Of a stretch of DNA of 64,000 bases, positions 56,109 through 64,000 are shown one piece after another (the first letter of the stretch is position 1; every line of letters starts with the position of its first letter). Origin of the DNA: Streptomyces noursei. GTDB taxonomy: Bacteria > Actinomycetota > Actinomycetes > Streptomycetales > Streptomycetaceae. The stretch is taken from assembly GCF_016917755.1 (NCBI RefSeq), contig NZ_CP070326.1:1116001-1180000 (forward strand), in the 5' to 3' direction. A program made the position numbers and the translations under genes. Under the pieces are notes generated by a model that ran no database searches, was not told where the DNA came from, and worked only from the letters and a program-made list of their open reading frames with translations.

Positions 56109-56521
56109 ACGCCATCCCGAACAGCGGCGAGGCCATCGGCGCCCCGCCCCCGCACGAGGCGTACGCGAATGCGCCGAACCTGCGCCGCGAGATGCGCCAG
56201 GTGCTCGCTCTCGGGGCCGAACGCGACGGCCGCCAAGCCAGGCCAGTCAACGGCCCTCCGGTCGATGCGGCAGCCGCCGAACGCGCCTGGCGGCTGCGCC
56301 AGGCCGCCCTCATGGACCGGATGGCTCTGGACGACCCCCGCCCCGGGCCGGTCGCGGCCGCCGCAGAAACCGCCGAACAACTCGTCCTGCACGACCGCAG
56401 CCATCCCGACCTGGTGGCCGGCCCGCACCACCCCGAAGCCATCACGCTCGCCCCCAGTCGCCGCCTCTACGTCCGCCAGGAGTACGCCGCCTGGACGGCC
56501 GCAGGGCGCCCCGGGAACTGA
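56105..56521 (+). CDS. Hypothetical protein in an ATPase operon
   Basis: A 138-residue protein starting with GTG that overlaps the preceding stop (GTGA). It is helical (LRREMRQVLALGAERDGRQA, AERAWRLRQAALMDRMALDD) with an ending RRLYVRQEYAAWTAAGRPGN. No membrane segment and no recognised domain. It is the third gene of the unit headed by the RsbW-like ATPase. Confidence 0.6.
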   Translation: MNAIPNSGEAIGAPPPHEAYANAPNLRREMRQVLALGAERDGRQARPVNGPPVDAAAAERAWRLRQAALMDRMALDDPRPGPVAAAAETAEQLVLHDRSHPDLVAGPHHPEAITLAPSRRLYVRQEYAAWTAAGRPGN

Positions 56522-56552
56522 ATCGACCCCGACCCGACAGGAAGAAGGAGAC

Positions 56553-57101
56553 ATGTCCCGCAACGACATCGACACCCGGCACGCCCCCGCAGCAGCCGGC
56601 CGACTCCACTCGCCTCGCCTTCCACATCCGACAGCCACACGTGAACATCCCACCAGTCGGCGACAGGAACGGTCACACCAGGGCAAGCCGACGGACGCAC
56701 CGTGGCCGAACGCGAAAACCCATCAGCTGCTCCAGGTGCCTGGACATGGTTGCCCCCAGAGGCAGCGGCTGGGCCTCCGCCGGACCCCAACGGCCCCGCA
56801 CACTCCGCGGGCCGGGCAGTCGGCGCAGGTGGCCATACAGGTCACAGGCATCGAACTGGCGCTCCCCGTAGGCCCGTTGCCGGCCGAGTGCGGCCAGGGC
56901 GCGGAGGGGGAACTCTTCGCCGTACCGGCGGACAGGCAACCACACTGGACGCGCCCGCCCGGAGAGCCATGGGGGCGGCCATGGGGCGGCAGGGCACGTT
57001 GTGCCGCAGCCGCTCCCCCTCCCACCTCTGCCGCGCAGAAACAAGCGGCACGGATCACCGAAGCAGACATGAAGGCCGACGCGTTCGAAGGGGCGGTGTG
57101 A
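56553..57101 (+). CDS. Possible coding frame, uncertain
   Basis: ATG 56553 has a strong AGGAAGAAGGAG site and opens a 182-residue frame ([20 protein letters not shown]) ending just before tatA. The first 25 codons look coding; the remainder is Pro/Arg-rich without motifs and third-position bias shifts to another frame, so a frameshift or a short real gene is possible. No family recognised. Confidence 0.3.
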   Translation: MSRNDIDTRHAPAAAGRLHSPRLPHPTATREHPTSRRQERSHQGKPTDAPWPNAKTHQLLQVPGHGCPQRQRLGLRRTPTAPHTPRAGQSAQVAIQVTGIELALPVGPLPAECGQGAEGELFAVPADRQPHWTRPPGEPWGRPWGGRARCAAAAPPPTSAAQKQAARITEADMKADAFEGAV

Positions 57102-57103
57102 CG

Positions 57104-57427
57104 ATGTTCCACAATGCGCTGGAGCCCTGGCACCTGCTGATCCTGGTCGCGGTGGTGGTTTTGATCTTCGGCTCGAAGAAACTCCCCGAGACCGCACGGG
57201 CGTTGGGCAAGTCCATGCGGATCCTCAAGAGCGAGACCAAGGCCATGAAGGACGACGGCGCCTCGAACGAACCACGCCCTGAGCCCGGGCCCGCACAGGG
57301 ACCGGGACCAGGACCGGGATCGGGACCGCGGACGATCCCGGGCACTCCCGGAGACACCCCCGCCGAGCCCACCCAGCCCACCGCCCCCACCCAGCCCACG
57401 GAAGGCACGACCGGCCACTGGGACTGA
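57104..57427 (+). CDS. tatA: Sec-independent translocase protein TatA
   Basis: A 107-residue protein. A short N-terminus ([10 protein letters not shown]) leads into the membrane helix ([20 protein letters not shown]) and the amphipathic helix ([20 protein letters not shown]), the TatA signature, followed by a Pro/Gly/Thr-rich tail. GGGGCGG precedes ATG 57104. tatC follows 140 bases downstream. Streptomyces normally encodes tatA-tatC beside the proteasome genes; none is here, so this may be an additional pair. Confidence 0.88.
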   Translation: MFHNALEPWHLLILVAVVVLIFGSKKLPETARALGKSMRILKSETKAMKDDGASNEPRPEPGPAQGPGPGPGSGPRTIPGTPGDTPAEPTQPTAPTQPTEGTTGHWD

Positions 57428-57567
57428 GTGTGGTGCCGACCTGAACCAACTGGCCCCTGAACGCGCTACCAGCCGCAACCAGCGCCGTGGCCAGCTCGCA
57501 CCCCACCGGCTGACGGAGACGGTCAAGTAACGACGCAGGACCGGTAGTTTCCGGTCTGCCGCGAGAG

Positions 57568-58542
57568 ATGAGGACTGGCGTGTCCCAGTCGGCCCGCAAC
57601 AAGCAGCAGAATCCCGAGGGGCGGATGCCGCTCGCGGAGCACCTCCGTGAGCTCCGCAACCGGCTCGCCAAGGCCGTCCTTGCCATCCTGGTCGTCACCA
57701 TCGCCGCGGCCTTCTCCTACAAGGGCATCGTGAACTTCTTCACCAGGCCGGTGCTGGACTCGGTCGGCTGCCCGACGTCCTTCGCCGATCTGGCCAAGCA
57801 GACCACGGACACCGCCTGCGCGCGGATCACGATCAACGGTCTGCTCGCGCCCTTCACCCTGACACTGAAGGTGTCCCTGATGGCTGGCGTCGTACTGGCC
57901 TCGCCGGTATGGCTGTTCCAGCTGTGGGCGTTCGTTGCCCCTGGCCTGCACAAGCACGAGCGGAAGTACGCCTACGCGTTCGTCGGCGCGGGCGTCCCCC
58001 TGTTCTTCGGCGGCGCCTTCTTCGCCTACAAAGTGCTGCCCACGACCGCAAGGGTGTTGATCGACTTCACGCCGCACGGGGTGGACAACCTGCTGCCGCT
58101 GGACGAACTGCTCGACCTCGTCACCCGCATGGTGGTCGTCTTCGGGCTCTCCTTCGAGATGCCGCTGCTGCTGGTGATGCTGAACCTCACCGGAGTGCTG
58201 TCCGGCCGGCGGATGCTCGGCTGGTGGCGCGGCATGATCATGGGGATCACCGCCTTCTCGGCTGTGACGACGCCGAGCACGGACCCGCTGACCATGCTGG
58301 CGCTGGCCGCGCCGATCTGGGTGCTCTATTTCGCCGCCGTTGTCTTTTCACTTCTCAATGACCGGCGCAAGGCCCGAAGAGAGGCAGCGGGACCGGGCGA
58401 CGACGAGATCTGCGACCTCGACCTCACGCCGCAGCACATCGGCGAAGTGGAACCGGTGTCCGCCGGCCAGGCCCCGCCCGCGCAGCCAGACGCCGACGAC
58501 GACCACGCCGACGCCGACCACGCCGACGCCGAGACGACGTGA
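57568..58542 (+). CDS. tatC: Sec-independent translocase protein TatC
   Basis: A 324-residue six-helix membrane protein that recognises twin-arginine signals. RMPLAEHLRELRNRLAKAVL, PVWLFQLWAFVAPGLHKHER, VVFGLSFEMPLLLVMLNLTG and AFSAVTTPSTDPLTMLALAA are conserved TatC blocks. A 40-residue acidic Asp/Ala/His tail is unusual. ATG 57568 or GTG 57580 could start it. The window encodes Tat-type proteins (50419-51420, 26859-27998) that could use it. Confidence 0.9.
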   Translation: MRTGVSQSARNKQQNPEGRMPLAEHLRELRNRLAKAVLAILVVTIAAAFSYKGIVNFFTRPVLDSVGCPTSFADLAKQTTDTACARITINGLLAPFTLTLKVSLMAGVVLASPVWLFQLWAFVAPGLHKHERKYAYAFVGAGVPLFFGGAFFAYKVLPTTARVLIDFTPHGVDNLLPLDELLDLVTRMVVVFGLSFEMPLLLVMLNLTGVLSGRRMLGWWRGMIMGITAFSAVTTPSTDPLTMLALAAPIWVLYFAAVVFSLLNDRRKARREAAGPGDDEICDLDLTPQHIGEVEPVSAGQAPPAQPDADDDHADADHADAETT

Positions 58543-58813
58543 CCTGAGGGGGCGTCAGCAGGTTCGGGAACCGGCGCGGTGGCCTGAGGGCTCCGTTTCC
58601 AACCCCCGCCCGACAACATCCGCTTCTCGCGCCCACGGCTTTACCGACATCGTCCACCGGCCGGCATGCGCTGCCACCCTGTGCACACTCCCGGACAGGC
58701 GGACACGAGTAGATGGAGCGGCAGTTCCACTCCACGAGCGCGCCGCCGAGGCCATACCGATGAACGTGCCAGCGATGCCAGCGACCATGTCCACAAAGGG
58801 GCATTCCTCTGGA
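58543..58813. other. Region between tatC and an IS remnant, no gene
   Basis: No recognisable gene, hairpin or repeat. Confidence 0.4.
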
Positions 58814-58915
58814 TCACGGGGCGGACCAGAGGAAGATGCCGGCGATGTGCAGTGCGGCGAGACAGGTGGTCGCGGTCTTCTCGTAGCGGGTGTCACGGGC
58901 ACCCGGCGGATCCGG
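58814..58915 (-). pseudogene. C-terminal fragment of an IS5-family transposase
   Basis: The minus strand reads ARDTRYEKTATTCLAALHIA then GIFLWSAP and a stop, the last 30 residues of an IS5-type transposase. It abuts the 5'-truncated secreted gene. Confidence 0.6.
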
Positions 58916-58923
58916 CGCCCGTA

Positions 58924-59373
58924 GCCCCGGCAGCCGTTGTTGACGCGGACCAACCGGCCACGGAGACCGACGAGAATCCGCCGATACCGCGCTCGGCGGC
59001 CGGTTCGACCGTGATCGGCTCCTTCACGTACAGCGCCGGCGGACTGACGATCAAGGACCCCGCGGGCTGCTTCCTCACTCATGCCGTCAGCGGCAAGGGA
59101 CTGAAGATCAACTCCCAGCGGGCCGGCGTCGACTGCGCGGGCCCGATGGCTCTTGCCGCCAAGTTCTGCAACACCCGCATCGAGTTCCACTACGCGGACA
59201 CGAACAACAAGACCTACCGCGTCGACAAGGGCCCGCTCAACGGTTCATGCACAACCGGTACCGTGCCCATGCTGAGCAAGGGAGCCAAAACGGTCAAGGC
59301 GGGCAAGACCTGCGCCCAGCTGTGGGTCAACGGGCAGCGCAAGGCCGTTCAGTGCCACTACATCACCAAATAG
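58924..59373 (+). pseudogene. Secreted Cys-rich protein lacking its start
   Basis: The frame begins APAAVVDADQPATETDENPP, which looks like the end of a signal peptide, with no start codon before an internal GTG at about 59011. The body (FTYSAGGLTIKDPAGCFLTH, VDCAGPMALAAKFCNTRIEF, SKGAKTVKAGKTCAQLWVNG) is a small beta-rich domain with six cysteines. The 5' end is cut by the IS5 remnant. It is probably not expressed as a secreted protein. Confidence 0.6.
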
Positions 59374-59387
59374 CAATCGGATGAGAG

Positions 59388-59603
59388 ATGAGCACGGGTA
59401 TGAGCCGTAGCCGGCGGAACTGGTGGACGGAGATCGCAATCGGCGGTGGTGTGACCGTTGCCGTCTTCATCGCGCTGTCCGCGATTGTCTCGGCTGCCAC
59501 TGGTTCGAAACACGCGACGACGAGCGATGACACCGGGTGGCTTCTCGTTGTTCCCGCCGTCGCGGCGGGCGTGTGGACCGCAGCTCGCTATCGACGTCGT
59601 TGA
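59388..59603 (+). CDS. Small two-helix membrane protein
   Basis: A 71-residue protein with a basic start (SRSRRNWWTE) and two hydrophobic helices (IAIGGGVTVAVFIALSAIVS, GWLLVVPAVAAGVWTAARYR). ATG 59388 is 14 bases after the broken secreted gene and may have been in its operon; another ATG lies four codons later. Function unknown. Confidence 0.55.
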   Translation: MSTGMSRSRRNWWTEIAIGGGVTVAVFIALSAIVSAATGSKHATTSDDTGWLLVVPAVAAGVWTAARYRRR

Positions 59604-59825
59604 ACCTTTCGTTTTCCGCCCCAATTCCCGGGCGTCTACGTTGAGCGGGCCGGAGCCCATGAGGTGCTCGTCGGCAGGTAGGGCAACGGCCCTCGCCGCC
59701 TCACTGGCGCCCATGGTCGAGGTGACTTGCAGGCCGGCGTCGACGAGGGGCAGGGGAGGAACCTGCGGTGTCATGGCAAAGCCCCGGGCTGCCGAGGAAA
59801 ACCGTTGGGCTGCCCGATTTGCTTC

Positions 59826-60404
59826 ATGCATGATCGACTCGTGGACACCTATCTGGAGACCGAGCGCCTGGCCCTGCGCCGCTTCACTGCCGATGACGCG
59901 GACCTGCTGATCGAGTTGGACAGCGACCCGGCGGTGATGCGCTACCTCACCGGCGGCACTCCGACCGCCCCGGAGTTCGTCCGCGAGCGCGTCCTGCCGA
60001 AGATCCTCGCCGGCTACGAGACGTGGGGTGGCGACCTCGGACTGTTCGCCGCGCACGAGAAGGACGGCGGCGCGTTCATCGGCTGGTTCATCCTGCGTCC
60101 CGAGCCGGAAGGCCCGCTGGACGAGGTCGAACTCGGCTACCGGCTGCGGCAGGCGGCTTGGGGCAGGGGGTACGCCACCGAGGGCTCGCGGGCCTTGCTG
60201 GGCAAGGCGTTCACGGAGCTCGGTGTGCGCATGGTCTGGGCCGAGACGATGTCCGTGAACCACGGTTCGCGCAACATCATGGAGAAGCTCGACATGACGC
60301 TCGCGGAGACCATCCCTGTTCCCTCCGACATGGAGATGGTCGAGGGCTCCGAGCACGGCGGCGTACGGTACGAGATCACCAAGGAGCAGTGGGAGCAGCA
60401 GTAG
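59826..60404 (+). CDS. GNAT-family N-acetyltransferase
   Basis: A 192-residue protein of the RimJ/RimL-like type (YLETERLALRRFTADDADLL, ELGYRLRQAAWGRGYATEGS with the acetyl-CoA loop, NHGSRNIMEKLDMTLAETI). ATG 59826 has no ribosome site; GTG 59841 is in frame and starts nearer the homology. Target unknown. Confidence 0.85.
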   Translation: MHDRLVDTYLETERLALRRFTADDADLLIELDSDPAVMRYLTGGTPTAPEFVRERVLPKILAGYETWGGDLGLFAAHEKDGGAFIGWFILRPEPEGPLDEVELGYRLRQAAWGRGYATEGSRALLGKAFTELGVRMVWAETMSVNHGSRNIMEKLDMTLAETIPVPSDMEMVEGSEHGGVRYEITKEQWEQQ

Positions 60405-60551
60405 CCACGATGCGGGCGGCCGTTCCGCATCCACGCTCACAGGAACCGGTAGGTGGACAGCAGAAGCCGTACCCGGTTGAACCCGAGGCCCGCCACGGAC
60501 TGTTGGCTACCGTCAACGACGCCCGTTATGAGTTGGTGCGTGTCCGCGCAC

Positions 60552-61964
60552 TCAGTTGCCCCGCCGCACCCGGGCCGCCTTGCGGGCCTCGGCGAGTTTG
60601 CGGGCCTCGCTTGCCTTACGGGACTTGCCGCCGGTGCCACGGGAAGCGTCCTTGCTGCTGCCCAGGCCGCGGAAGGGGGTGTTGGTGTTCTTGGGTCGGG
60701 GTGCGACGGACCCGCCGTCGAGCGGGGTGCCGGAGGGAGCCTTGGCCCCGGTGATCCGGCTCAGCTCCGCCTCGCCCGAGCGCACCTTGGTGATCGTCGG
60801 CTCGATGCCGGCCTCGGCCATCAACCGGCTCATCTCCCGGCGCTGGCCCGAGAGCACCAGCGTGACGACACTGCCGGACTCTCCCGCCCGGGCAGTGCGG
60901 CCCGCACGGTGCACATAGTCCTTGGGGTCGGTGGGCGGGTCGACGTTCACCACGAGATCGAGGTCGTCGACGTGCAGACCACGGGCCGCGACATTGGTCG
61001 CCACCAGGACGGTGACCTGGCCGTTCTTGAACTGTGCAAGGGTCCGTGTGCGTTGCGGCTGGGACTTGCCGCTGTGCAGGGCCGCGGCGTGCACCCCACT
61101 GGCCCGTAGATGCCGGGTGAGCTGGTCGACGGCGTGCTTGGTGTCCAGGAACAGCAGTACGCGGCCGTCGCGGGCGGCGATCTCCGTGGTGACGGCGTAC
61201 CGGTCGGGGCCGTGGACGACCAGCACATGGTGGTCCATCGTCGTGACCGCGCCCGCGGACGGGTCGACCGAGTGGACGACCGGGTCGTGGAGGTAGCGGC
61301 GAACCAACTGGTCGACGTCGCGGTCCAGGGTGGCCGAGAACAGCATCCGCTGGCCGTCATGGTGCACCTGGTCGAGCACCTCGGTGACTTGCGGCAGGAA
61401 GCCCATGTCACACATCTGGTCGGCCTCGTCGAGGACGGTGATCCGTACCCGTCCCAGGCGGCAGGCCCTGCGCTCGATGAGGTCGTGCAGACGGCCAGGC
61501 GTGGCGACAACGACTTCGGCCCCGTCGCGCAGCGCAGCGACCTGCCGGCCGATCGACATGCCGCCGACGACCGTGGCCATCCTCAGCCGGAGCGCGTCGG
61601 CATACGGCGCGAGCGCATCGGTTACTTGTTGGGCCAGCTCCCGGGTGGGCACCAGGATCAGGGCGAGGGGCTGCTTCGGCTCCGCGCGCCGTCCGGCCGT
61701 CCGCGCGAGCAGCGGCAGGCCGAAGGCGAGCGTCTTGCCCGATCCCGTGCGCCCGCGCCCCAGGACGTCGCGTCCCGCGAGGGCGTTGGGCAGCGTGGCT
61801 GCCTGGATCGGGAAGGGCTCGCGCACGCCGCGCTCGGTGAGGGTTCGCAGTACCTCGGCCGGAAGTTCCATGTCGGCGAAGGCGACCGGGGACACCGTCG
61901 AGGCGAGGGGCACTGGCCGGGCGAGGTCACCGTGCGAGGTGCCGAGGCGGTCCGGGTGGTTCAT
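60552..61964 (-). CDS. DEAD-box RNA helicase
   Basis: A 470-residue ATP-dependent helicase. Q-motif region FADMELPAEVLRTLTERGV, motif I GRTGSGKT, Ia PTRELAQQ, II VLDEADQM, III FSATL, IV LLFLDTK, V ATNVAARGLHV and VI HRAGRTARAG are all intact. The C-terminus is basic and disordered (KSRKASEARKLAEARKAARV), as in RNA-binding cold-adaptation helicases. ATG 61964 has GGAAGG 12 bases upstream. It is predicted to unwind RNA in ribosome biogenesis or decay. Confidence 0.93.
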   Translation of the reverse strand: MNHPDRLGTSHGDLARPVPLASTVSPVAFADMELPAEVLRTLTERGVREPFPIQAATLPNALAGRDVLGRGRTGSGKTLAFGLPLLARTAGRRAEPKQPLALILVPTRELAQQVTDALAPYADALRLRMATVVGGMSIGRQVAALRDGAEVVVATPGRLHDLIERRACRLGRVRITVLDEADQMCDMGFLPQVTEVLDQVHHDGQRMLFSATLDRDVDQLVRRYLHDPVVHSVDPSAGAVTTMDHHVLVVHGPDRYAVTTEIAARDGRVLLFLDTKHAVDQLTRHLRASGVHAAALHSGKSQPQRTRTLAQFKNGQVTVLVATNVAARGLHVDDLDLVVNVDPPTDPKDYVHRAGRTARAGESGSVVTLVLSGQRREMSRLMAEAGIEPTITKVRSGEAELSRITGAKAPSGTPLDGGSVAPRPKNTNTPFRGLGSSKDASRGTGGKSRKASEARKLAEARKAARVRRGN

Positions 61965-62218
61965 GAAGAGCCTTCCGCATGGGGAACGTACCGAGGAAGG
62001 CCCGGCAGGAACAGGAATGAGCAGCGACGAACAGGACGAACAAGGGGAATCGCACGGACGGAGTCGCCAGCCGTCACGGCCATCCGAACGTTTGAGGCTA
62101 ACACAAAGTGACATTTCAACGGGATCTGGTATTGGCTGCGCACCAGGCAGGCTGCCATGGCGGGATCTGCGTGCGGGTTTCGGTTCGTGGGAGATCGTTT
62201 ACGGGCGACAAGACGCTG

Positions 62219-62364
62219 GTCAGCGGGCGGCACGCGGGACAAGCCCCCCGGCAGCACCGACCCGACGAGGGACTCGGACGCTCTCGGGGCGGCTTGACTT
62301 GCAAGATCCATCTCATCGGTGAGGGTGGCCGCCCCGTCGGCTTCGACAAGAGGATCTACAAACT
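62219..62364 (+). pseudogene. Fragment of an IS5-type transposase
   Basis: [20 protein letters not shown] then RPVGFDKRIYK matches parts of IS5-family OrfB that are not adjacent in intact copies, so an internal deletion has fused them. It lies beside the next IS630 copy. Confidence 0.55.
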
Positions 62365-62420
62365 CAAGAACTCAGGGCCGAGGCGGAGCGGAGCGGGCTC
62401 CGCTCGTGGTCCGCGACTGG

Positions 62421-63532
62421 CTAAGCGGTCTTGAGCAAGTCTTCTGTGGTTGGTGTCAGTGCTGTTGCCCGTCGGGTCATTGCCTGGTCGACGGCGGTGT
62501 GTAGTGCGGTGGTGCTGGTGTAGGCACGGACGGGCATGTCCTGGTACTTCACTGAGCGCCATATGCGCTCGATGAGGTTCAGCTCCGGCGATCGCGGTGG
62601 GAGGTAGAACAGGTGGACGCCGATGGCCTCCAGTTCTTCACGCCGTCCCTTGAAGAGTCTGGCGTGGTGGATCTGGGCGTTGTCCATGACGATCGTGCAC
62701 GGTCTGACCCGCCGCCAACCAGGCGGCGGGTCAGTGAGACTGTCCGTTCCTTTGGGCAGGCGTGCGATGTGCGTGCAGACGAAGTCGAGAACCATCGAAG
62801 CGTCAATTTTGTGGTCGACGGCCCTCCACACCAGTTCGGGGCCTGGCCCGCTCTCGCTCAGTGCTCCCAGGACGTTGACCCGCCGGTTCTTGGTGTCCTC
62901 CCGCTTGACGACAGCGCGGACACCGGTGCGGGCCCAGGTGAAACCGGTGGGCAGGGTCGGAGAGAACCCGGACTCGTCCAGGTAGTACAGATCCTCGGTA
63001 CCGGCTTCGGCCCTCAGCCGTACAGCCGTAGGCCCTCCAGCCGCTCCCACGCGGCGGCCTGGAGGGCCGGGCCGGCCTTGTGCCGCAGACTGTCGCGGGT
63101 ACGTTTCCAGCGGAAACCGTCCCGGTGCAGCAGCACCGACAGCCAGGAAGAATCGACATTTACCCCACGCTCTCGGCGCAGCCACTCCGCCAAAGCGGGC
63201 AGCGTCCACGTGGTCCCCTCAGCCGCCGCGGTATCCAGCATCGCCTCCAGCGCGTCCAGGTCCTCGCGCGTCCACCGTGGCGGCCGACCCGACCGGGGCG
63301 CGTCGGCCAGGGCCTCGAAACTTCCGTCAAGGAACCGGCGCAGAGCTTTGCGCACGGTGACCACATGCCGGTCGACAATGGACGCGATCTCGGGAGCGTT
63401 GCGGCCCTGGGCCGACAGCCGCACGCATTCCAACCGCACCCGCTCATTCACCGGCAAGTCCCGAGCCCTCAACCGCCGCCCCAACTCCGCCTCATCCTCC
63501 GACGAGAGCTCCACCCACAACGGTCCTGCCAT
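62421..63532 (-). pseudogene. IS630-family transposase broken by an 8-bp duplication
   Basis: The first frame (from ATG 63532: AGPLWVELSSEDEAELGRRL, WTLPALAEWLRRERGVNVDS) ends near 63014. The second frame, -1 to it, continues with AEAGTEDLYYLDESGFSPTL, CTIVMDNAQIHHARLFK and PELNLIERIWRSVKYQ, holding the DDE residues. Between them the 8-mer CAGCCGTA is tandemly duplicated (63015-63022, 63023-63030); removing one copy restores one frame (GLRLRAEAGTEDL). The last codon TAG uses the flanking TA. Confidence 0.85.
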
Positions 63533-63593
63533 TCCAAACCCCCCTCCTGGTATGGCACATACCCAAACAGCACCACACTTCACCAAGACCGCT
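62424..63593 (-). mobile_element. IS630-family insertion sequence, transposase disabled
   Basis: A 1170-base element with inverted ends (AGCGGTCTTG at 62424 and its complement ending 63593) and TA at both flanks (62422-62423, 63594-63595). The right end sits in the stop codon of the neighbouring methyltransferase. Confidence 0.88.
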
Positions 63594-64000
63594 TAGTCGT
63601 CCGAGCCGGTAGCCGACGGCGGTACCTCGACGACGAAGAACAGGAAGCAGGTCTTGGTCGAAAGATCCTGGAAGCCGTCGGGAAACAGTTCACGGGCGCC
63701 AGGGTCGGGCTGGGGCTCGCTGATGGTGGAAAGGCGGAAGCCGGCGGCGGTGAAGGCTTCGGTCATCGCGTGCAGTGACTTGCGCCAGAACTTCATCGGG
63801 ACGGTCTGCCCGTTGAACATCCAGTCGAAGGTATAGCTGGTGGTCGCGAAGTAGTCGGGCCGAGGATCCTGGATCGTGTAGGCCACGAAAGGGTGGTCCA
63901 CCGAAGCGATCAACCGGCCGCCGGGCCTGAGCACCCGCCGCAACTCGGTCAGCGTCGGTCCCCAGTCCTCCAGGTAGTGCAGCACCAGCGAGGCGACCAC
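63593..64000 (-). CDS. Class I SAM-dependent methyltransferase, 3' part
   Basis: The C-terminal 135 residues of a methyltransferase whose 5' end lies beyond the window. SLVLHYLEDWGPTLTELRRV, LRPGGRLIASVDHPF and the later hydrophobic strands are the second half of a Methyltransf_11 domain. Its stop TAA (63593-63595) is built from the IS630 target; without the insertion it would read TAG, so the protein is unchanged. Confidence 0.85.
   Translation of the reverse strand: MVASLVLHYLEDWGPTLTELRRVLRPGGRLIASVDHPFVAYTIQDPRPDYFATTSYTFDWMFNGQTVPMKFWRKSLHAMTEAFTAAGFRLSTISEPQPDPGARELFPDGFQDLSTKTCFLFFVVEVPPSATGSDD

Noticed and set aside
56673..57526. Minus-strand CxxCPxxxxC-like pattern resembling a WhiB protein
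   Set aside because: Only part of the cysteine motif is present, no conserved tryptophan/glycine turn follows, and it lies opposite a plausible plus-strand frame and tatA.
59358..60440. Minus-strand open frame containing LVDAGLQVTSTMGASEAARA
   Set aside because: A short stretch looks protein-like, but most of the frame is antisense to the GNAT gene and there is no start or ribosome site near it.

Overview
The window is high-GC actinobacterial DNA, almost certainly a Streptomyces chromosome. Codon third positions are strongly G/C, GTG starts and ATGA/GTGA stop-start overlaps are common, and several products are close to Streptomyces forms (alpha subunit of RNA polymerase, class F sortase with its repeat-rich partner, MSMEG_1061-type flavoprotein, DUF6296, DUF2277, bL37, mycothiol-type DinB-fold protein). 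No rRNA, tRNA or CRISPR was seen. The many insertion sequences, IS fragments and broken genes, together with second copies of normally single housekeeping genes (rpoA, hemC, tatA/tatC), suggest an accessory or chromosome-arm segment rather than the conserved core.

Layout. 1-4.2 kb: GntR regulator, a complete extra rpoA behind a strong hairpin, a small Tudor/CarD-like protein, then a decayed mobile-element patch (IS3 fragment, short GntR, excisionase). 4.2-12.4 kb: lipoamide dehydrogenase, a MarR/MFS efflux pair with its operator, the 25-codon ribosomal protein bL37, an AhpD-like protein, an orphan hemC and a DinB-fold protein. 12.4-17.5 kb: class F sortase plus tandem-repeat surface protein, a HAD pseudogene, a Mut7-C RNase-type protein and a GNAT-AAA ATPase fusion. 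17.7-24 kb: cytochrome P450, racemase, small proteins, a frameshifted serine hydrolase and a purine-rich gene-poor stretch. 24.1-26.8 kb: an alkylation-repair operon (O6-alkylguanine methyltransferase, an unknown periplasmic-binding-like protein, AlkB), followed by DUF2277. 26.8-34 kb: secreted phosphatase-fold protein, flavin reductase, a truncated serine recombinase fused to a truncated IS630 transposase, a PPOX protein, and a divergent polysaccharide deacetylase/glycoside hydrolase pair. 34.6-39 kb: LysR regulator divergent from an acetoacetate decarboxylase / 3-hydroxyacyl-CoA dehydrogenase / CoA-transferase operon. 39.2-44.8 kb: RNA-repair-like LigT fusion, IS5 and NRPS fragments, PPOX flavoprotein, broken TauE, methyltransferase, and an F420-oxidoreductase/hemerythrin fusion.

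45-49.8 kb is a transposition hotspot: a secreted protein with a 10-G frameshift cut short by an IS5 element, then an NTF2-like gene split in two by an intact IS630 copy, then a related secreted protein. 50-53.8 kb: a cupredoxin / Tat-type metallophosphatase / membrane protein operon divergent from an ECF sigma/anti-sigma pair. 54.2-55.1 kb: an IS5-family element using a -1 frameshift. 55.4-58.5 kb: an RsbW-like ATPase with two overlapping unknown genes, then a tatA-tatC pair. 58.8-64 kb: an IS-truncated secreted protein, a membrane peptide, a GNAT acetyltransferase, a DEAD-box helicase, an IS630 copy killed by an 8-bp duplication, and the end of a methyltransferase.

Two functional themes recur: envelope and secretion (sortase, Tat, secreted small proteins, deacetylase/glycosidase, cupredoxin/phosphatase) and nucleic-acid damage or RNA repair (Ogt, AlkB, LigT, Mut7-C, helicase). 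Function calls rest on reading translations by eye against remembered family signatures; no database search was run.
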